Shown piece after piece: positions 50,754 to 59,412 of a stretch of DNA of 64,000 bases (positions are counted from its first letter, which is position 1; each line of letters begins with the position of its first letter). This DNA is from Prado023 sp963700475 (GTDB lineage Bacteria > Actinomycetota > Actinomycetes > S36-B12 > CAIYMF01). The DNA lies in assembly GCA_963700475.1 (NCBI GenBank), contig CAVOXR010000008.1, positions 62,001-126,000 of the forward strand, in the 5' to 3' direction. The translations under genes and the position numbers were made by a program. The notes under the pieces are model-generated. The model ran no database searches. It was given only the letters and a program-made list of their open reading frames with translations, and was not told where the DNA came from.

Positions 50754-51137
50754 GTGTCCGAGGCAAGTGCCAGCAAGCCTGCGAGTGCTCCCGCGCGCAA
50801 GCCCGCCGAGATCGAGGCCGACCTCGACGCGACCCGTGAGCGCCTCGTGGGCACCCTCACCGATCTCGAGGACCGGGTGAACCCCACGAAGGTGGCCAAG
50901 CGCAGCACCAACAAGCTCATGGACTTCTACGTGGGCTCCGATGGAGTGCGCTGGAAGAACGTCGCCCTCACCGCGGGCGCCGTCGTCGGCGGGCTGATCG
51001 CGGTTCGCGTCACGAGCAAGACGGTGCGATGGGCCCTTGCCGCTCCGCCCGCCCAGCAGATCCCCACCGACATCGTGTTCCTGCCTGTGCCGCGGTCCCA
51101 GGCCGGCGCGCTTGCCGGTCTCGCTGCGGCCATCTGA
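50754..51137 (+). CDS. DUF3618 family membrane protein
   Basis: 127 residues. An Ala/Pro/Lys-rich start is followed by EIEADLDATRERLVGTLTDLEDRVNPTKVAKR, the diagnostic DUF3618 segment, and one hydrophobic helix (ALTAGAVVGGLIAVRV). Homologues are often encoded near bcp and a GroES-like gene in actinomycetes, as here. Function unknown. GTG at 50754 with CAGGAGG upstream. Confidence 0.87.
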   Translation: MSEASASKPASAPARKPAEIEADLDATRERLVGTLTDLEDRVNPTKVAKRSTNKLMDFYVGSDGVRWKNVALTAGAVVGGLIAVRVTSKTVRWALAAPPAQQIPTDIVFLPVPRSQAGALAGLAAAI

Positions 51138-51197
51138 CCCCACCGGCTCTCGGCGCGAGCCCGGATCGGCGCTGGCCCGGCACCGATCCTCCGTGCG

Positions 51198-51680
51198 CTA
51201 CTCGCCCTCGGACGGCCCGGAGGACACCAGCCGCGCGAGGTGGCGACCGACCAGCAGCGTCGGGGTGATGGCGCCGACAGCCAGGGCGATCACCGTCAGG
51301 GTCGCGATCGAGCCGTTGATCACCGCGGCGTCGACGATGGCCGAGGGGTTGGGCTCCTTGCCCGACGTCAGCTCCAGCATCCCGGTGAGGGCGTTGAACA
51401 TGTAGGTGCCCGGGATCAGCGGGATCACCGGCGCGAACGCGTAGATGGGGGTGGCCTCGTTGGCTCGGGGTGCGACGACTGCCGCGGTGAACCCCACGAG
51501 GACCGCGGCAGCGAAGCTGGCCAGCGGCAGGGTGGCACCGAGTTCCAGGCCCAGGCTGCGGACCAGATGAGCCACGATGGCCAGCGCGATGATCCCGGGC
51601 AGCGTCCTGCGTGGCACGGAGAACACCATGGCGAAGCCGAGCACGGCGAGGCCGGCCCACAGCGAGAGTGCCCAGTTCAT
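51198..51680 (-). CDS. Threonine/serine exporter family protein, C-terminal domain (ThrE_2/DUF3815)
   Basis: 160 residues and five hydrophobic helices. FAPVIPLIPGTYMFNALTGMLEL is the motif of the ThrE C-terminal (DUF3815) half. In Corynebacterium ThrE is a single protein; here, as in many bacteria, the two halves are separate genes. The ATG at 51680 overlaps the stop of the DUF1212 gene (ATGA), so both are made together and should form one exporter of threonine/serine or related metabolites. Confidence 0.87.
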   Translation of the reverse strand: MNWALSLWAGLAVLGFAMVFSVPRRTLPGIIALAIVAHLVRSLGLELGATLPLASFAAAVLVGFTAAVVAPRANEATPIYAFAPVIPLIPGTYMFNALTGMLELTSGKEPNPSAIVDAAVINGSIATLTVIALAVGAITPTLLVGRHLARLVSSGPSEGE

Positions 51681-52444
51681 GTCAGTGCGTCCACGAGGGC
51701 GACAGCCGCGGTCAGCCCGACGGCGGCGGAGGCGATGATGACCGCGCTCATGGTCAGCTTCACCACACCATTGAGGTAGTGGGCGGTGAGCAGGTCGGCA
51801 GTCCCGTTGAGCATGGGGACCCCGGGGACGAGGAACAGGGTCGAGGCCGCGAGCGCCGGGTTCACCTCGACGCCGAGGAGCCCGAGGAGGTGCCCGCCGC
51901 CGGCGACGATCAGGGCGGAGGCGAATGCCGCGCTGGACACGGACACGAATGGCTGGAGCCCGCGCCCGACCAGCAGGTGCCGGACCCAGGCGCCGGTCCA
52001 GCCTCCGAGCAGGGCCAGTCCCATGGCGATCGCCCCGGCGTGGAACAGGGCGGCGAACGCGGCCGTGGAGCCGCCGAGGGCCAACATGACCAGCCAGGTG
52101 GGGTAGACCGGGCCGGTGTTGCGGATCAGGGTCAAGCGGGCCCGCACCTGGCTGGCGCTGAGGCCGTGGGCCTCGGTGTCGGCGACCAGGCGCTTGATCT
52201 GGGTCAGCGTCGTGAAGTTGATGCCCAGGTGTCGCGCGTGTCGACCGGCGGTCAGCTGCTGGCCGTCCGCGGAGACGGTCATCGCCACGTTGACCGAGGA
52301 GATCCGGGCGTTCCCCTCCTGGGCGCCCAGGGCCGCGGCCATCCGCTCCATATGGTCCACGGTGCGGGTCGTGTGGCCGCCGGAGAGCTGCACGAGCTCG
52401 CCGACCTCCAGGGACAGGTCGAGCGCGTCCGCAAGACCGGTCAT
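51677..52444 (-). CDS. Threonine/serine exporter family protein, N-terminal domain (ThrE_1/DUF1212)
   Basis: 255 residues. The cytoplasmic N-terminal part (about residues 1-110) is the soluble DUF1212 portion, and the rest has five hydrophobic helices with VSSAAFASALIVAGGG and FLVPGVPMLNGTADLL, the conserved membrane motif. It partners the gene at 51198-51680. ATG at 52444. Divergent from the GroES-like gene. Confidence 0.88.
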   Translation of the reverse strand: MTGLADALDLSLEVGELVQLSGGHTTRTVDHMERMAAALGAQEGNARISSVNVAMTVSADGQQLTAGRHARHLGINFTTLTQIKRLVADTEAHGLSASQVRARLTLIRNTGPVYPTWLVMLALGGSTAAFAALFHAGAIAMGLALLGGWTGAWVRHLLVGRGLQPFVSVSSAAFASALIVAGGGHLLGLLGVEVNPALAASTLFLVPGVPMLNGTADLLTAHYLNGVVKLTMSAVIIASAAVGLTAAVALVDALT

Positions 52445-52464
52445 GGCCCGAAACCGTACTCCGT

Positions 52465-52470
52465 TAGGCT
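52465..52470 (+). promoter_or_regulatory. Probable leaderless promoter of the GroES-like gene (-10 TAGGCT)
   Basis: TAGGCT lies 6 nt before the GTG at 52477 and there is no ribosome site. The hexamer equals that at prfB. Confidence 0.5.
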
Positions 52471-52476
52471 CATCGG

Positions 52477-52839
52477 GTGCCTCACCAGCCCCCTGCTGCC
52501 CCCGATCTCACGCCTGGTGCGGACGGGTCCGTGCCCATCAAGCTGCTCCACGACCGCGTGCTCGTCCACATCGACTCCCCCGACGGGGAGCGGCGCTCCG
52601 GCGGCGGCATCCTGATCCCGGCCACGGCGGCTGTGGGGAAGCGGCTCACGTGGGCCACGGCGGTGGCGATCGGGCCGCTGGTCCGGGCGGTTGAGGTCGG
52701 CGACCAGGTGCTCTTCGAGCCCGAGGAGCGCGCCGAGGTCGAGCTGCGCGGGCTCGCCTACGTCCTGCTGCGCGAACGTGACATCCATGCGGTGGCCGCG
52801 GCTCGCGTCGCCGAGGATGCGACCGGCCTGTACCTCTGA
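52477..52839 (+). CDS. GroES-like co-chaperone family protein (non-canonical)
   Basis: 120 residues with the GroES fold: PIKLLHDRVLVHIDSPDGERRSGGGILIPATA, VGDQVLFEPEERAEVELRGLAYVLLRERDIHAV. It lacks the operon partner groEL and differs from canonical GroES in the mobile loop, and is the second GroES-type protein found in many actinomycetes next to DUF3618 and ThrE genes. Its partner is unknown. GTG start at 52477 supported by the leaderless -10. Confidence 0.85.
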   Translation: MPHQPPAAPDLTPGADGSVPIKLLHDRVLVHIDSPDGERRSGGGILIPATAAVGKRLTWATAVAIGPLVRAVEVGDQVLFEPEERAEVELRGLAYVLLRERDIHAVAAARVAEDATGLYL

Positions 52840-52869
52840 CCCGCTCCCGGCGCGACCCGGGAATGCGAA

Positions 52870-52896
52870 AGCCCCCCCGGGATCGCCGGGGGGGCT
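52870..52896. terminator. Bidirectional terminator between groES-like gene and tRNA-Lys
   Basis: A perfect 11-bp inverted repeat AGCCCCCCCGG / CCGGGGGGGCT with a 5-nt loop. On the minus strand, after tRNA-Lys, it is followed by TTTC. Confidence 0.85.
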
Positions 52897-52898
52897 GG

Positions 52899-52971
<73 letters not shown>

Positions 52972-53104
52972 GAGTGCCCCCACACCATACCAACGCCGGG
53001 GCGAGGGGGCCAAACCCACGCTCCCTCCGAGGGATCCGGGCGGACCCCTCAGGGGCGCCCTAGGATGTGGCCCATTCATCACTGGACCAGTCAGGGGATC
53101 AACC

Positions 53105-56100
53105 GTGGGGACCACCCGGGAAGCAGCGCTCGACACGACGCCGGACACGAACCAGGAGCCGTCGACGGTCGTCCGCGAGGCCACGAGGTTCGCGCACAAC
53201 TCCCGCTCCGATGTCGCTGCCGACTGGTTCGCCACCGGTGCGCTGCTGTACGCGCTGTTCCTCTTCGTGGTCTCGATCGTCCGGCCCTTCCAGCGCTACT
53301 TCGACCGATCTGACGACTTCGTCTCCGAGACCTTCCTGATCATCGACCCGAACCTCGTCTACGCGAGCCTCGTCCTGGTCATCGCGATCGGGCTCCGGCG
53401 GCGTCTCGCGGAGGCCTGGTGGCTCGGGCTGTTCCTGGTCCTCCTCCTGCCGACCATCGGTCGTGTGATCGCGCTCGCTGCCGATGATCTGCGGACCTGG
53501 ACCCTGTGGGTCGGGATCCTGGTCAACCTCGTCCTGATCACCCTGTTCATCCGGGCGAAGGGCCAGTTCCGCGCGCACAACGCCCGGGGGGCGGACCTGC
53601 GGGCGTTGGGCGTGGTGCTCATCGGTGGAGCACTCACCGTCCTCGTGGGCGGCTGGCTGGCCAACCGATACGGCACCGGTGGCGAGGCAGGCGTGGCCTC
53701 GGCGTTCGGTCTGGAGACGCTCCTTCGGGACATCGGCGCGGTCCAGTCCGACGAAGGCCTCACAGTCCCGTTGTGGGTGCGGGGGGTGGTGAACCTGCTG
53801 GGTGCTGCGGTGATCCTCGGTGCGGCCTACGTGTGGTTCCGCTCGCCGAAGGACTCCCGGAACCTGGAAGCCAAGGACGAGGCCCGGGTCCGGGCCCTGC
53901 TGCGCGGGTTCGGCACCGTGGACTCCCTGGGGTACTTCGCGACGCGTCGGGACAAGTCCGTGATCTGGGACACCGAGTCGGTCGATGACGCACTGGCGGG
54001 GGTGTCCTACCGCGTGGTCGGCAGCGTGGCCCTGGCCAGCGGCAATCCCGTCGGCGACCCGGAGCGCTGGCCGATGGCGATCGAGCGGTTCAGGGCCCAC
54101 ACCCGGGCGAACGGCTGGTCCATGGCCGTCATGGCGGCCGGTGAGGAGGGCGCCGCGGCCTACCAGAGGGCCGGGCTGGACACCTTCCAGATCGGTGACG
54201 AGGCGATCCTGGACCTCACGGACTTCTCCCTCGAGGGCAAGTCCATGAAGGACGTCCGGCAGGCGGTGTCACGGATCGAGCGCCGTGGGTACACCGTTCG
54301 TGCGGTCCGGCACAACACGCTCACTTCGGCCGACTTCGAGGCCCTTGAGGCGGCTGCCTCCCTCTGGCGCGGTGACGGCGGGGAGGAGCGCGGCTTCTCG
54401 ATGGCCCTCGGCCGGCTGGGCGACCCCCTGGACGGTGACTGCGTCCTGGTGGCCGCCTATGACGGCGACGACAGGGTCCGCGGCTTCCTGTCGTTCGTCC
54501 CCTGGGGCCGCAACGGGCTGTCCCTGGACCTCATGCGCCGCGATCCCACCGCCGAGAACGGTCTCATCGAGTTCCTCGTCGCCGGCTTGGCCCGTCGGGC
54601 CGGCGATCTGGGCGCGTCCCGGGTCTCGCTGAACTTCGCCGTGTTCCGCGAGGCGTTCGAGCGCGGCGAGTCCCTCGGCGCCGGGCCCATCGCCCGCACG
54701 TGGCGCCGGGTGCTGATGATCGGCAACTCCAACTGGCAGCTCGAGAGCCTCTACCGCTCGAACGCGAAGTACTCCCCGGACTGGCAGCCCCGGTACATCT
54801 GCTTCGAGTACGCCTCCGACCTGCCGCGCGTGGGGGTCGCTGCGGGCAGCGCCGAGGGGTTCCTGTCCAGCCCCTCGATGGCCATGGCGCTGCGCCGCGG
54901 CAAGGAGGAGGGCGCAGGAGCGCTGGATCGCTCCAGCGAGGTCTACGCCGCCGAGGTAGCCGCCCTGATGCCCGCCGAGGAGGACCCGCTCGAGGCGGCG
55001 CTGTCCCTGGACGGGCTGCCCGAGCAGGTGCGGGTCCGCCGCCAGAAGCTGGAGCGGATCCGGGAGATGGGGATCAACCCCTACCCGGTGAACGTCCCGT
55101 ACGACACCTCACTGGCCGACGTGCGCGCGCAGTTCCCCGACCTGGCTCCGGACACCCGGACCGGGACCACAGTGAGCGTGGTCGGCCGTGTGATGCTCAA
55201 GCGCGACACCGGCAAGCTGTCCTTCGCGAGCCTGCGCGACGGATCGGGCGACCTGCAGGTGATGCTGTCCCTGGCCGAGGTGGGCGAGGCAGCGCTGGAC
55301 CAGTGGAAGCACCTCGTCGACATCGGCGACTTCGTGTCCATCACCGGGGAGGTGATCACCAGCCGCAAGGGCGAGCTGTCGGTCTCCGCGACCTCGTGGG
55401 TGCTGTCGGCCAAGTCCCTGCGTCCGCTGCCGGAGAAGCACAAGGGCCTGACGGATCCCGAGGCCCGGGCGCGCATGCGCTACGTGGACCTCATCGTCCG
55501 TCCGGAGACGCGCTCGGTCGCCTACCTCCGGTCCACGATGGTGCACAGCGTGCGCGACTCCCTGCACCGCCGCGGCTTCGTCGAGGTGGAGACCCCGATG
55601 CTGCAGGTCATCCACGGCGGCGCCAACGCCCGGCCGTTCGTGACGCACATCAACGCCTACAACATGGACGTGTTCCTGCGCATCGCCACCGAGCTGCACC
55701 TCAAGCGACTGCTGGTGGGCGGCATGGACAAGGTCTTCGAGATGGGTCGCCAGTTCCGCAACGAGGGCGCGGACTCCTCGCACAACCCGGAGTTCACCTC
55801 GCTGGAGATGTACCAGACCTACTCGGACTACCAGGACATGCGGGTGCTGACCCAGGAGCTCATCCAGGAGGCTGCGATCGCCGCGTTCGGCGAGCCGGTC
55901 GCCCGGCGCATGCAGCCCGACGGCTCCATCAAGGAGTACGACCTGTCCGGGGAATGGCGGCACATCACGGTCGTCGATGCGGTCGCCGAGAAGCTGGGCG
56001 AGCACATCCACGCCGACACCCCGATCGAGGAGATGCGCGCGCACGCGGCCAAGCACCACATCGAGGTCGAGGCGCACTGGACCTGGGGTGCGGTGCTCGA

Positions 56101-56494
56101 GGCCCTGTACGAGGAGCTGTGCGAGGAATCCACGGAGCTGCCGACGTTCTACATGGACTTCCCCAAGGAGATCGCGCCGCTGACCAAGGCCCACCGCGAC
56201 GACCCGCGGTTCGCCGAGAAGTGGGACCTCGTGTGCTGGGGTGCCGAGCAGGGCACCGCCTACTCCGAGCTGAATGACCCCGTCGACCAGCGGGCGCGGT
56301 TCTTCGCACAGTCGCTGCTCGCCGCAGCCGGTGATCTCGAGGCCATGGCGATCGACGACGACTTCCTGACCGCACTGGACTACGGCATGCCGCCCACCGG
56401 TGGCCAGGGCATGGGCATCGACCGGCTCGTGATGACCCTCACCGGTCTGAACATCCGGGAGACGATCCTGTTCCCGATGGTCAAGCCGCAGTAG
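53105..56494 (+). CDS. lysX: LysX: lysyl-phosphatidylglycerol synthase fused to lysyl-tRNA synthetase
   Basis: 1,129 residues, the normal LysX size. N-terminal region (about 40-250): about six transmembrane helices; middle (about 250-600): MprF-type GNAT-like transferase domain with SRIERRGYTVRAVRHNTL and FLSFVPWGRNGLSLDLMRRD; C-terminal (about 630-1129): class II lysyl-tRNA synthetase with OB-fold and LRIATELHLKRLLVGGMDKVFE, GRQFRNEGADSSHNPEFTSLE and the C-terminal GMGIDRLVM motif. It charges tRNA-Lys and transfers lysine to phosphatidylglycerol, reducing surface negative charge. GTG start; possible -10 TAGGAT at 53061-53066. It faces a tRNA-Lys gene 133 bp away. Confidence 0.95.
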   Translation: MGTTREAALDTTPDTNQEPSTVVREATRFAHNSRSDVAADWFATGALLYALFLFVVSIVRPFQRYFDRSDDFVSETFLIIDPNLVYASLVLVIAIGLRRRLAEAWWLGLFLVLLLPTIGRVIALAADDLRTWTLWVGILVNLVLITLFIRAKGQFRAHNARGADLRALGVVLIGGALTVLVGGWLANRYGTGGEAGVASAFGLETLLRDIGAVQSDEGLTVPLWVRGVVNLLGAAVILGAAYVWFRSPKDSRNLEAKDEARVRALLRGFGTVDSLGYFATRRDKSVIWDTESVDDALAGVSYRVVGSVALASGNPVGDPERWPMAIERFRAHTRANGWSMAVMAAGEEGAAAYQRAGLDTFQIGDEAILDLTDFSLEGKSMKDVRQAVSRIERRGYTVRAVRHNTLTSADFEALEAAASLWRGDGGEERGFSMALGRLGDPLDGDCVLVAAYDGDDRVRGFLSFVPWGRNGLSLDLMRRDPTAENGLIEFLVAGLARRAGDLGASRVSLNFAVFREAFERGESLGAGPIARTWRRVLMIGNSNWQLESLYRSNAKYSPDWQPRYICFEYASDLPRVGVAAGSAEGFLSSPSMAMALRRGKEEGAGALDRSSEVYAAEVAALMPAEEDPLEAALSLDGLPEQVRVRRQKLERIREMGINPYPVNVPYDTSLADVRAQFPDLAPDTRTGTTVSVVGRVMLKRDTGKLSFASLRDGSGDLQVMLSLAEVGEAALDQWKHLVDIGDFVSITGEVITSRKGELSVSATSWVLSAKSLRPLPEKHKGLTDPEARARMRYVDLIVRPETRSVAYLRSTMVHSVRDSLHRRGFVEVETPMLQVIHGGANARPFVTHINAYNMDVFLRIATELHLKRLLVGGMDKVFEMGRQFRNEGADSSHNPEFTSLEMYQTYSDYQDMRVLTQELIQEAAIAAFGEPVARRMQPDGSIKEYDLSGEWRHITVVDAVAEKLGEHIHADTPIEEMRAHAAKHHIEVEAHWTWGAVLEALYEELCEESTELPTFYMDFPKEIAPLTKAHRDDPRFAEKWDLVCWGAEQGTAYSELNDPVDQRARFFAQSLLAAAGDLEAMAIDDDFLTALDYGMPPTGGQGMGIDRLVMTLTGLNIRETILFPMVKPQ

Positions 56495-56529
56495 GCGCCG
56501 GGAGTCCTCGCCGCAGGGCGCGGTCGTCT

Positions 56530-56564
56530 GGGCGGATCTCGGGGTCAACCCCTCGATCCGCCCC
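56530..56564. terminator. Bidirectional terminator between lysX and the lipoprotein gene
   Basis: GGGCGGATCTCGGGG / CCCCTCGATCCGCCC, a 15-bp stem with two mismatches and a short loop, between convergent genes. Confidence 0.7.
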
Positions 56565-56573
56565 ACGCCGTCT

Positions 56574-57596
56574 CTAGGCGGTGTTGCCCAGCGACGCGGT
56601 GAGCTGGGTGCGGGCGGTCTGCAGCGCGGCAGCGGACGTGGCCACGGCCTGGGGGTCGGCACCGGCGGACCCGACGAGCGCGACGTGCGCCGCGGCGGAG
56701 GAGCGCACCTGGCTGACAGCGGTGGCGATCGCCTTGGCCTGCGCCGCGCGCGCCTCATCCGGGGCGTCGGCCACCAGCCCGGCCAGGTTGGCCTCGAGCT
56801 GGTCCAGGGTGGGCTGAGCGGTGGCGAAGTGCGGGCCCACCATCGCGGGCGGAGTCGCGGGGTTCGTCAGGGCCGGGACCAACTCGGTCACGACCCACTG
56901 CCCCTGGGCCTGCTCGACGGCCAAGCGCTCGTCCCAGGCCTTCTTCTTCCGGCCGGCGGCACCGAACAGTGCCAGCCCTCCGAAGACCGCCACCGCGGCA
57001 CCCAGCGCCAACCACAGCGGCAGGGTGCTCTCCTCGGATCCATCCGCCGATGCGGAGGCCGAGGCGGACCCGGTCGCGGACGCGCTGGCCGAGTCGGTCG
57101 GGGAGGCACTGGTCGGCGTCGGGCTGTCGCTGGGTGACTGGGTCGCGGTATCACTCGGCGAGGGGGTCTCGGTGGGAGTTGGGGTCTCGGACTTCGTGGG
57201 CGTCGCGGACTCGGTGGGCGTGGGTGACTCCGCCGGCTTCGTGGAGGTGGCGGCCGCCGGACTCGAGGGCGGGATGGAGGTCGCGGCCTGGGAGAGCGTC
57301 TTCGTCGGAGTGGGCGACTCAGTGGGCGCTTCGGTGGTGGGCGCCTCAGACGTGGGTGCCTCAGACGTGGGTGCCTCCGTGGGCTTCTCGCTCGGCGACT
57401 TGGTGGGCTCCGGCGTGGCCGTCGCCGTCGGGCTCGGGCGCTCACTCGGCAGGCTCAGCGAGGGTGTCGGCCGTTCGAAGGACCCCGAAGGAACCGCGGT
57501 CGGAAGGGTCACCTCCGCGCCGGATCCGCAGCCTGCGAGGGCCGTCAGGAGCAGGAGTGTCGCTGCTGTCGCTGCATGGCGGCGGGGTGAGGGCAC
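56574..57596 (-). CDS. Ser/Thr/Pro-rich lipoprotein with C-terminal membrane anchor
   Basis: 340 residues. Signal peptide with lipobox LTALAGC near residue 20, then a ~155-residue stalk of Ser/Thr/Pro/Glu with imperfect repeats such as SEAPTSEAPTTEAPTES and SASASATGSASASASADG, a transmembrane helix LPLWLALGAAVAVFGGLALFGA followed by RKKK, and a ~110-residue Ala-rich cytoplasmic helical domain. An N-terminal lipid anchor and a downstream helix together are unusual and would tether both ends. The stalk is probably glycosylated. Function unknown. GTG at 57596 has AGGAG; the frame is open 24 codons upstream. Confidence 0.78.
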   Translation of the reverse strand: MPSPRRHAATAATLLLLTALAGCGSGAEVTLPTAVPSGSFERPTPSLSLPSERPSPTATATPEPTKSPSEKPTEAPTSEAPTSEAPTTEAPTESPTPTKTLSQAATSIPPSSPAAATSTKPAESPTPTESATPTKSETPTPTETPSPSDTATQSPSDSPTPTSASPTDSASASATGSASASASADGSEESTLPLWLALGAAVAVFGGLALFGAAGRKKKAWDERLAVEQAQGQWVVTELVPALTNPATPPAMVGPHFATAQPTLDQLEANLAGLVADAPDEARAAQAKAIATAVSQVRSSAAAHVALVGSAGADPQAVATSAAALQTARTQLTASLGNTA

Positions 57597-57720
57597 GGCT
57601 GGCTCCTGTGGTTGTCGGCAACGAGTCGACTCCGAGCGTACCGGCAGGAAGTCGGGAGTCGCGCTCAATTCCGAGTCACTGCCGCGTCGTCACGAGCAGC
57701 CCACTGCCACCCACGCAAAC

Positions 57721-57755
57721 GCAAGGGGCCGCCCGTGTTCCGGACGGCCCCTTGC
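57721..57755 (-). terminator. Terminator of tRNA-His
   Basis: GCAAGGGGCCG (57721-57731) and CGGCCCCTTGC (57745-57755), perfect 11-bp stem, 13-nt loop, 5 nt after the tRNA 3' end on the minus strand. Confidence 0.8.
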
Positions 57756-57760
57756 ATTGG

Positions 57761-57834
57761 GGTGAGTGACGGGACTCGAACCCGCGACCACCGGGACCAC
57801 AACCAGGTGCTCTACCAGCTGAGCTACACCCACC
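57761..57834 (-). tRNA. tRNA-His (GTG)
   Basis: 74 nt including the encoded extra G(-1). Acceptor GTGGGTG pairs with CACTCAC (one wobble), discriminator C, anticodon loop TTGTGGT (GTG), T-loop GGTTCGAGT. C73 and G(-1) are the expected identity elements for histidine. Confidence 0.95.
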
Positions 57835-57880
57835 AAGTCCGCACAGGATCACTGCGCGGCAGGTGGAAAGTGTACCCGAC

Positions 57881-58528
57881 TCAGGCGGGCGGTTCCGCCG
57901 CGGACGTGCTCAGCGCATGGTCCACGACGTGGTTCGTCGCCGCCGCGCGGGCCTGGTCGGTGGACGGTCCGGGGACCGCGACGAACAGCGTGTCGCGGTA
58001 GTAGCGCAGCTCGGCGATGGACTCCCGGATGTCGGCCAGCGCCCGATGCCCGCCGGTCTTGGCGGGGGCGTTGAAGTACGAGCGCGGGTACCACCGGCGC
58101 GCCAGCTCCTTGATCGTGGACACGTCGATGAGCCGGTAGTGCATGTACTCGTCGAGCTCGGGCAGGTACCGGGCGAGGAACCCGCGGTCCACGTAGACGC
58201 TGGACCCAGCCAGCGGTGCGCGGCGTGGCTCCGTCACGTGGCCCTGCACGTAGGCCAGGACCTGGGCCCCTGCATCGGCGAGGGTGATCCCGGCCGGGAT
58301 GTCCTCGAGGAGCCCGGACTCGGTGTGCATCCGCACCACCACGTCCTCCATGCCCTCCAGGATCGACAGGTCCGGGGGGCACACGACCAGCGAGATCCCG
58401 GCATCGAGCTCGTTGAGCTCGGCGTCGGTGACGATCGCGGCGATCTCGACGATCTCGTCGTGCGAGGGGTCCAGCCCCGTCATCTCGAGGTCGATCCAGA
58501 CCAGTCGGTCGTTGCGTGGTTCAGTCAC
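57881..58528 (-). CDS. orn: Oligoribonuclease
   Basis: DEDDh 3'-5' exonuclease that degrades di- and short oligoribonucleotides, including pGpG from c-di-GMP turnover. 215 residues. The acidic residues are in VWIDLEMTGLDP (D, E) and later in VDVSTIKELARR (D) and HRALADIRESI (H and D). GTG start at 58528. The C-terminal ~35 residues are Ala/Ser-rich and variable. The gene at 58539 ends 10 bp upstream in the same direction. Confidence 0.95.
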   Translation of the reverse strand: MTEPRNDRLVWIDLEMTGLDPSHDEIVEIAAIVTDAELNELDAGISLVVCPPDLSILEGMEDVVVRMHTESGLLEDIPAGITLADAGAQVLAYVQGHVTEPRRAPLAGSSVYVDRGFLARYLPELDEYMHYRLIDVSTIKELARRWYPRSYFNAPAKTGGHRALADIRESIAELRYYRDTLFVAVPGPSTDQARAAATNHVVDHALSTSAAEPPA

Positions 58529-58538
58529 GCAGCGCAGC

Positions 58539-59027
58539 CTACGGCCTCTCGCTGCCGTCCGCGGCCCACCAGCGCACGAGGTCCGAGCCTGTCACGATGC
58601 CGACCAACCGGCCGAGCTCGTCGACCACGGGAACGGCCTCCGCCGAGTGCCGGGCCATGATCCGTGCGACGTCCGCCAGGGGCGCGGAGTCGCTCACCGA
58701 TCGAGCAGGTGCACGCGACAGCAGGTCGCCGACGCCGCGGTTGCGCAGGCGGTCCTCGGAGACCGGGATGTCGGTGAGGATCATCCGGTCGGAGATGACC
58801 CCCAGGCAGCGGCCGTCGTCGACGACCACGAGGTGGCGCAGGCCCGAGACGCTGAGCAGTTGCCACGCATCCCACAGGCTCTCGGTCACATCGATCGTGA
58901 GCACCGGTCGGGTCATCGCCTGACCGACCACGGCGCGGGCCCATTCGGCCCCACGGCGCCGGGATGCCATCTCGCTGTGGGTGGATGGGGACGGCAGGGT
59001 CGCCCCCTCCGACGGGATCTTGTCCAT
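58539..59027 (-). CDS. CBS-pair domain protein
   Basis: 162 residues with two CBS domains (about 40-95 and 105-158): VGQAMTRPVLTIDVTESLWDAWQLLSVSGLRHLVVVDD and SVSDSAPLADVARIMARHSAEAVPVVDELGRLVGIVTGSDLVRW. Such pairs bind adenine nucleotides and regulate partner enzymes; no other domain is fused here. The ATG at 59027 has GGAGG at good spacing. It precedes orn, so the two may be transcribed together. Confidence 0.87.
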   Translation of the reverse strand: MDKIPSEGATLPSPSTHSEMASRRRGAEWARAVVGQAMTRPVLTIDVTESLWDAWQLLSVSGLRHLVVVDDGRCLGVISDRMILTDIPVSEDRLRNRGVGDLLSRAPARSVSDSAPLADVARIMARHSAEAVPVVDELGRLVGIVTGSDLVRWWAADGSERP

Positions 59028-59142
59028 GCCACCGCCTCCGCTGCGATCGTCCGGGCTCAAGCATCACCCATGTCGGGCAGCACCTCGCAGGGGCAGGAGG
59101 CCTCGGAGTGGGGGACCTAAGTCACGACGCGCCCGGTGGGGC

Positions 59143-59412
59143 CTACGCGGGCGGCTCAGCGTCGCCTGCGGTGGCGGCGAGGTGCTCGGACACCGCATCG
59201 ATGGGGTAGATGCCCACCGGTGCGCGACGACCCGTCCCCGCGCGCTGCCACGGGCGCGGCCCCGCCAGCGGACGGTGGTTGACGTGCAGGGAGTCAAGGC
59301 GGGCGATCTGGGCGTCGAGGGCGTCGCTTTCAGCAGCCAGGTCCAGGGGGCGCCCGCGCCACAGGTTCGCCCCGAGGACGCTCAGCCGTGGGAAGGCACG
59401 GTACTCGCGGGC
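59143..59412 (-). CDS. GH20 hexosaminidase C-terminal part, out of frame
   Basis: In the frame that continues after the break near 59413 the sequence reads REYRAFPRLSVLGANLWRG and LDSLHVNHRPLAGPRP, the expected end of GH20 beta-hexosaminidases (AFPR..LAE.LW..RL..LGVNYRP pattern). It is 1 base out of phase with the main part. Deleting one base near 59409-59413 restores a complete enzyme of about 545 residues. Confidence 0.75.
   Translation of the reverse strand, partial: AREYRAFPRLSVLGANLWRGRPLDLAAESDALDAQIARLDSLHVNHRPLAGPRPWQRAGTGRRAPVGIYPIDAVSEHLAATAGDAEPPA

Noticed and set aside
51198..52444. ThrE split as a frameshift
   Set aside because: The two genes overlap by ATGA, each has its own start and complete domain, and separate DUF1212 and DUF3815 genes are a normal arrangement.
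57000..57420. CRISPR-like or VNTR array
   Set aside because: The repeats here encode the Ser/Thr/Pro stalk of a protein and have no spacers of uniform length.
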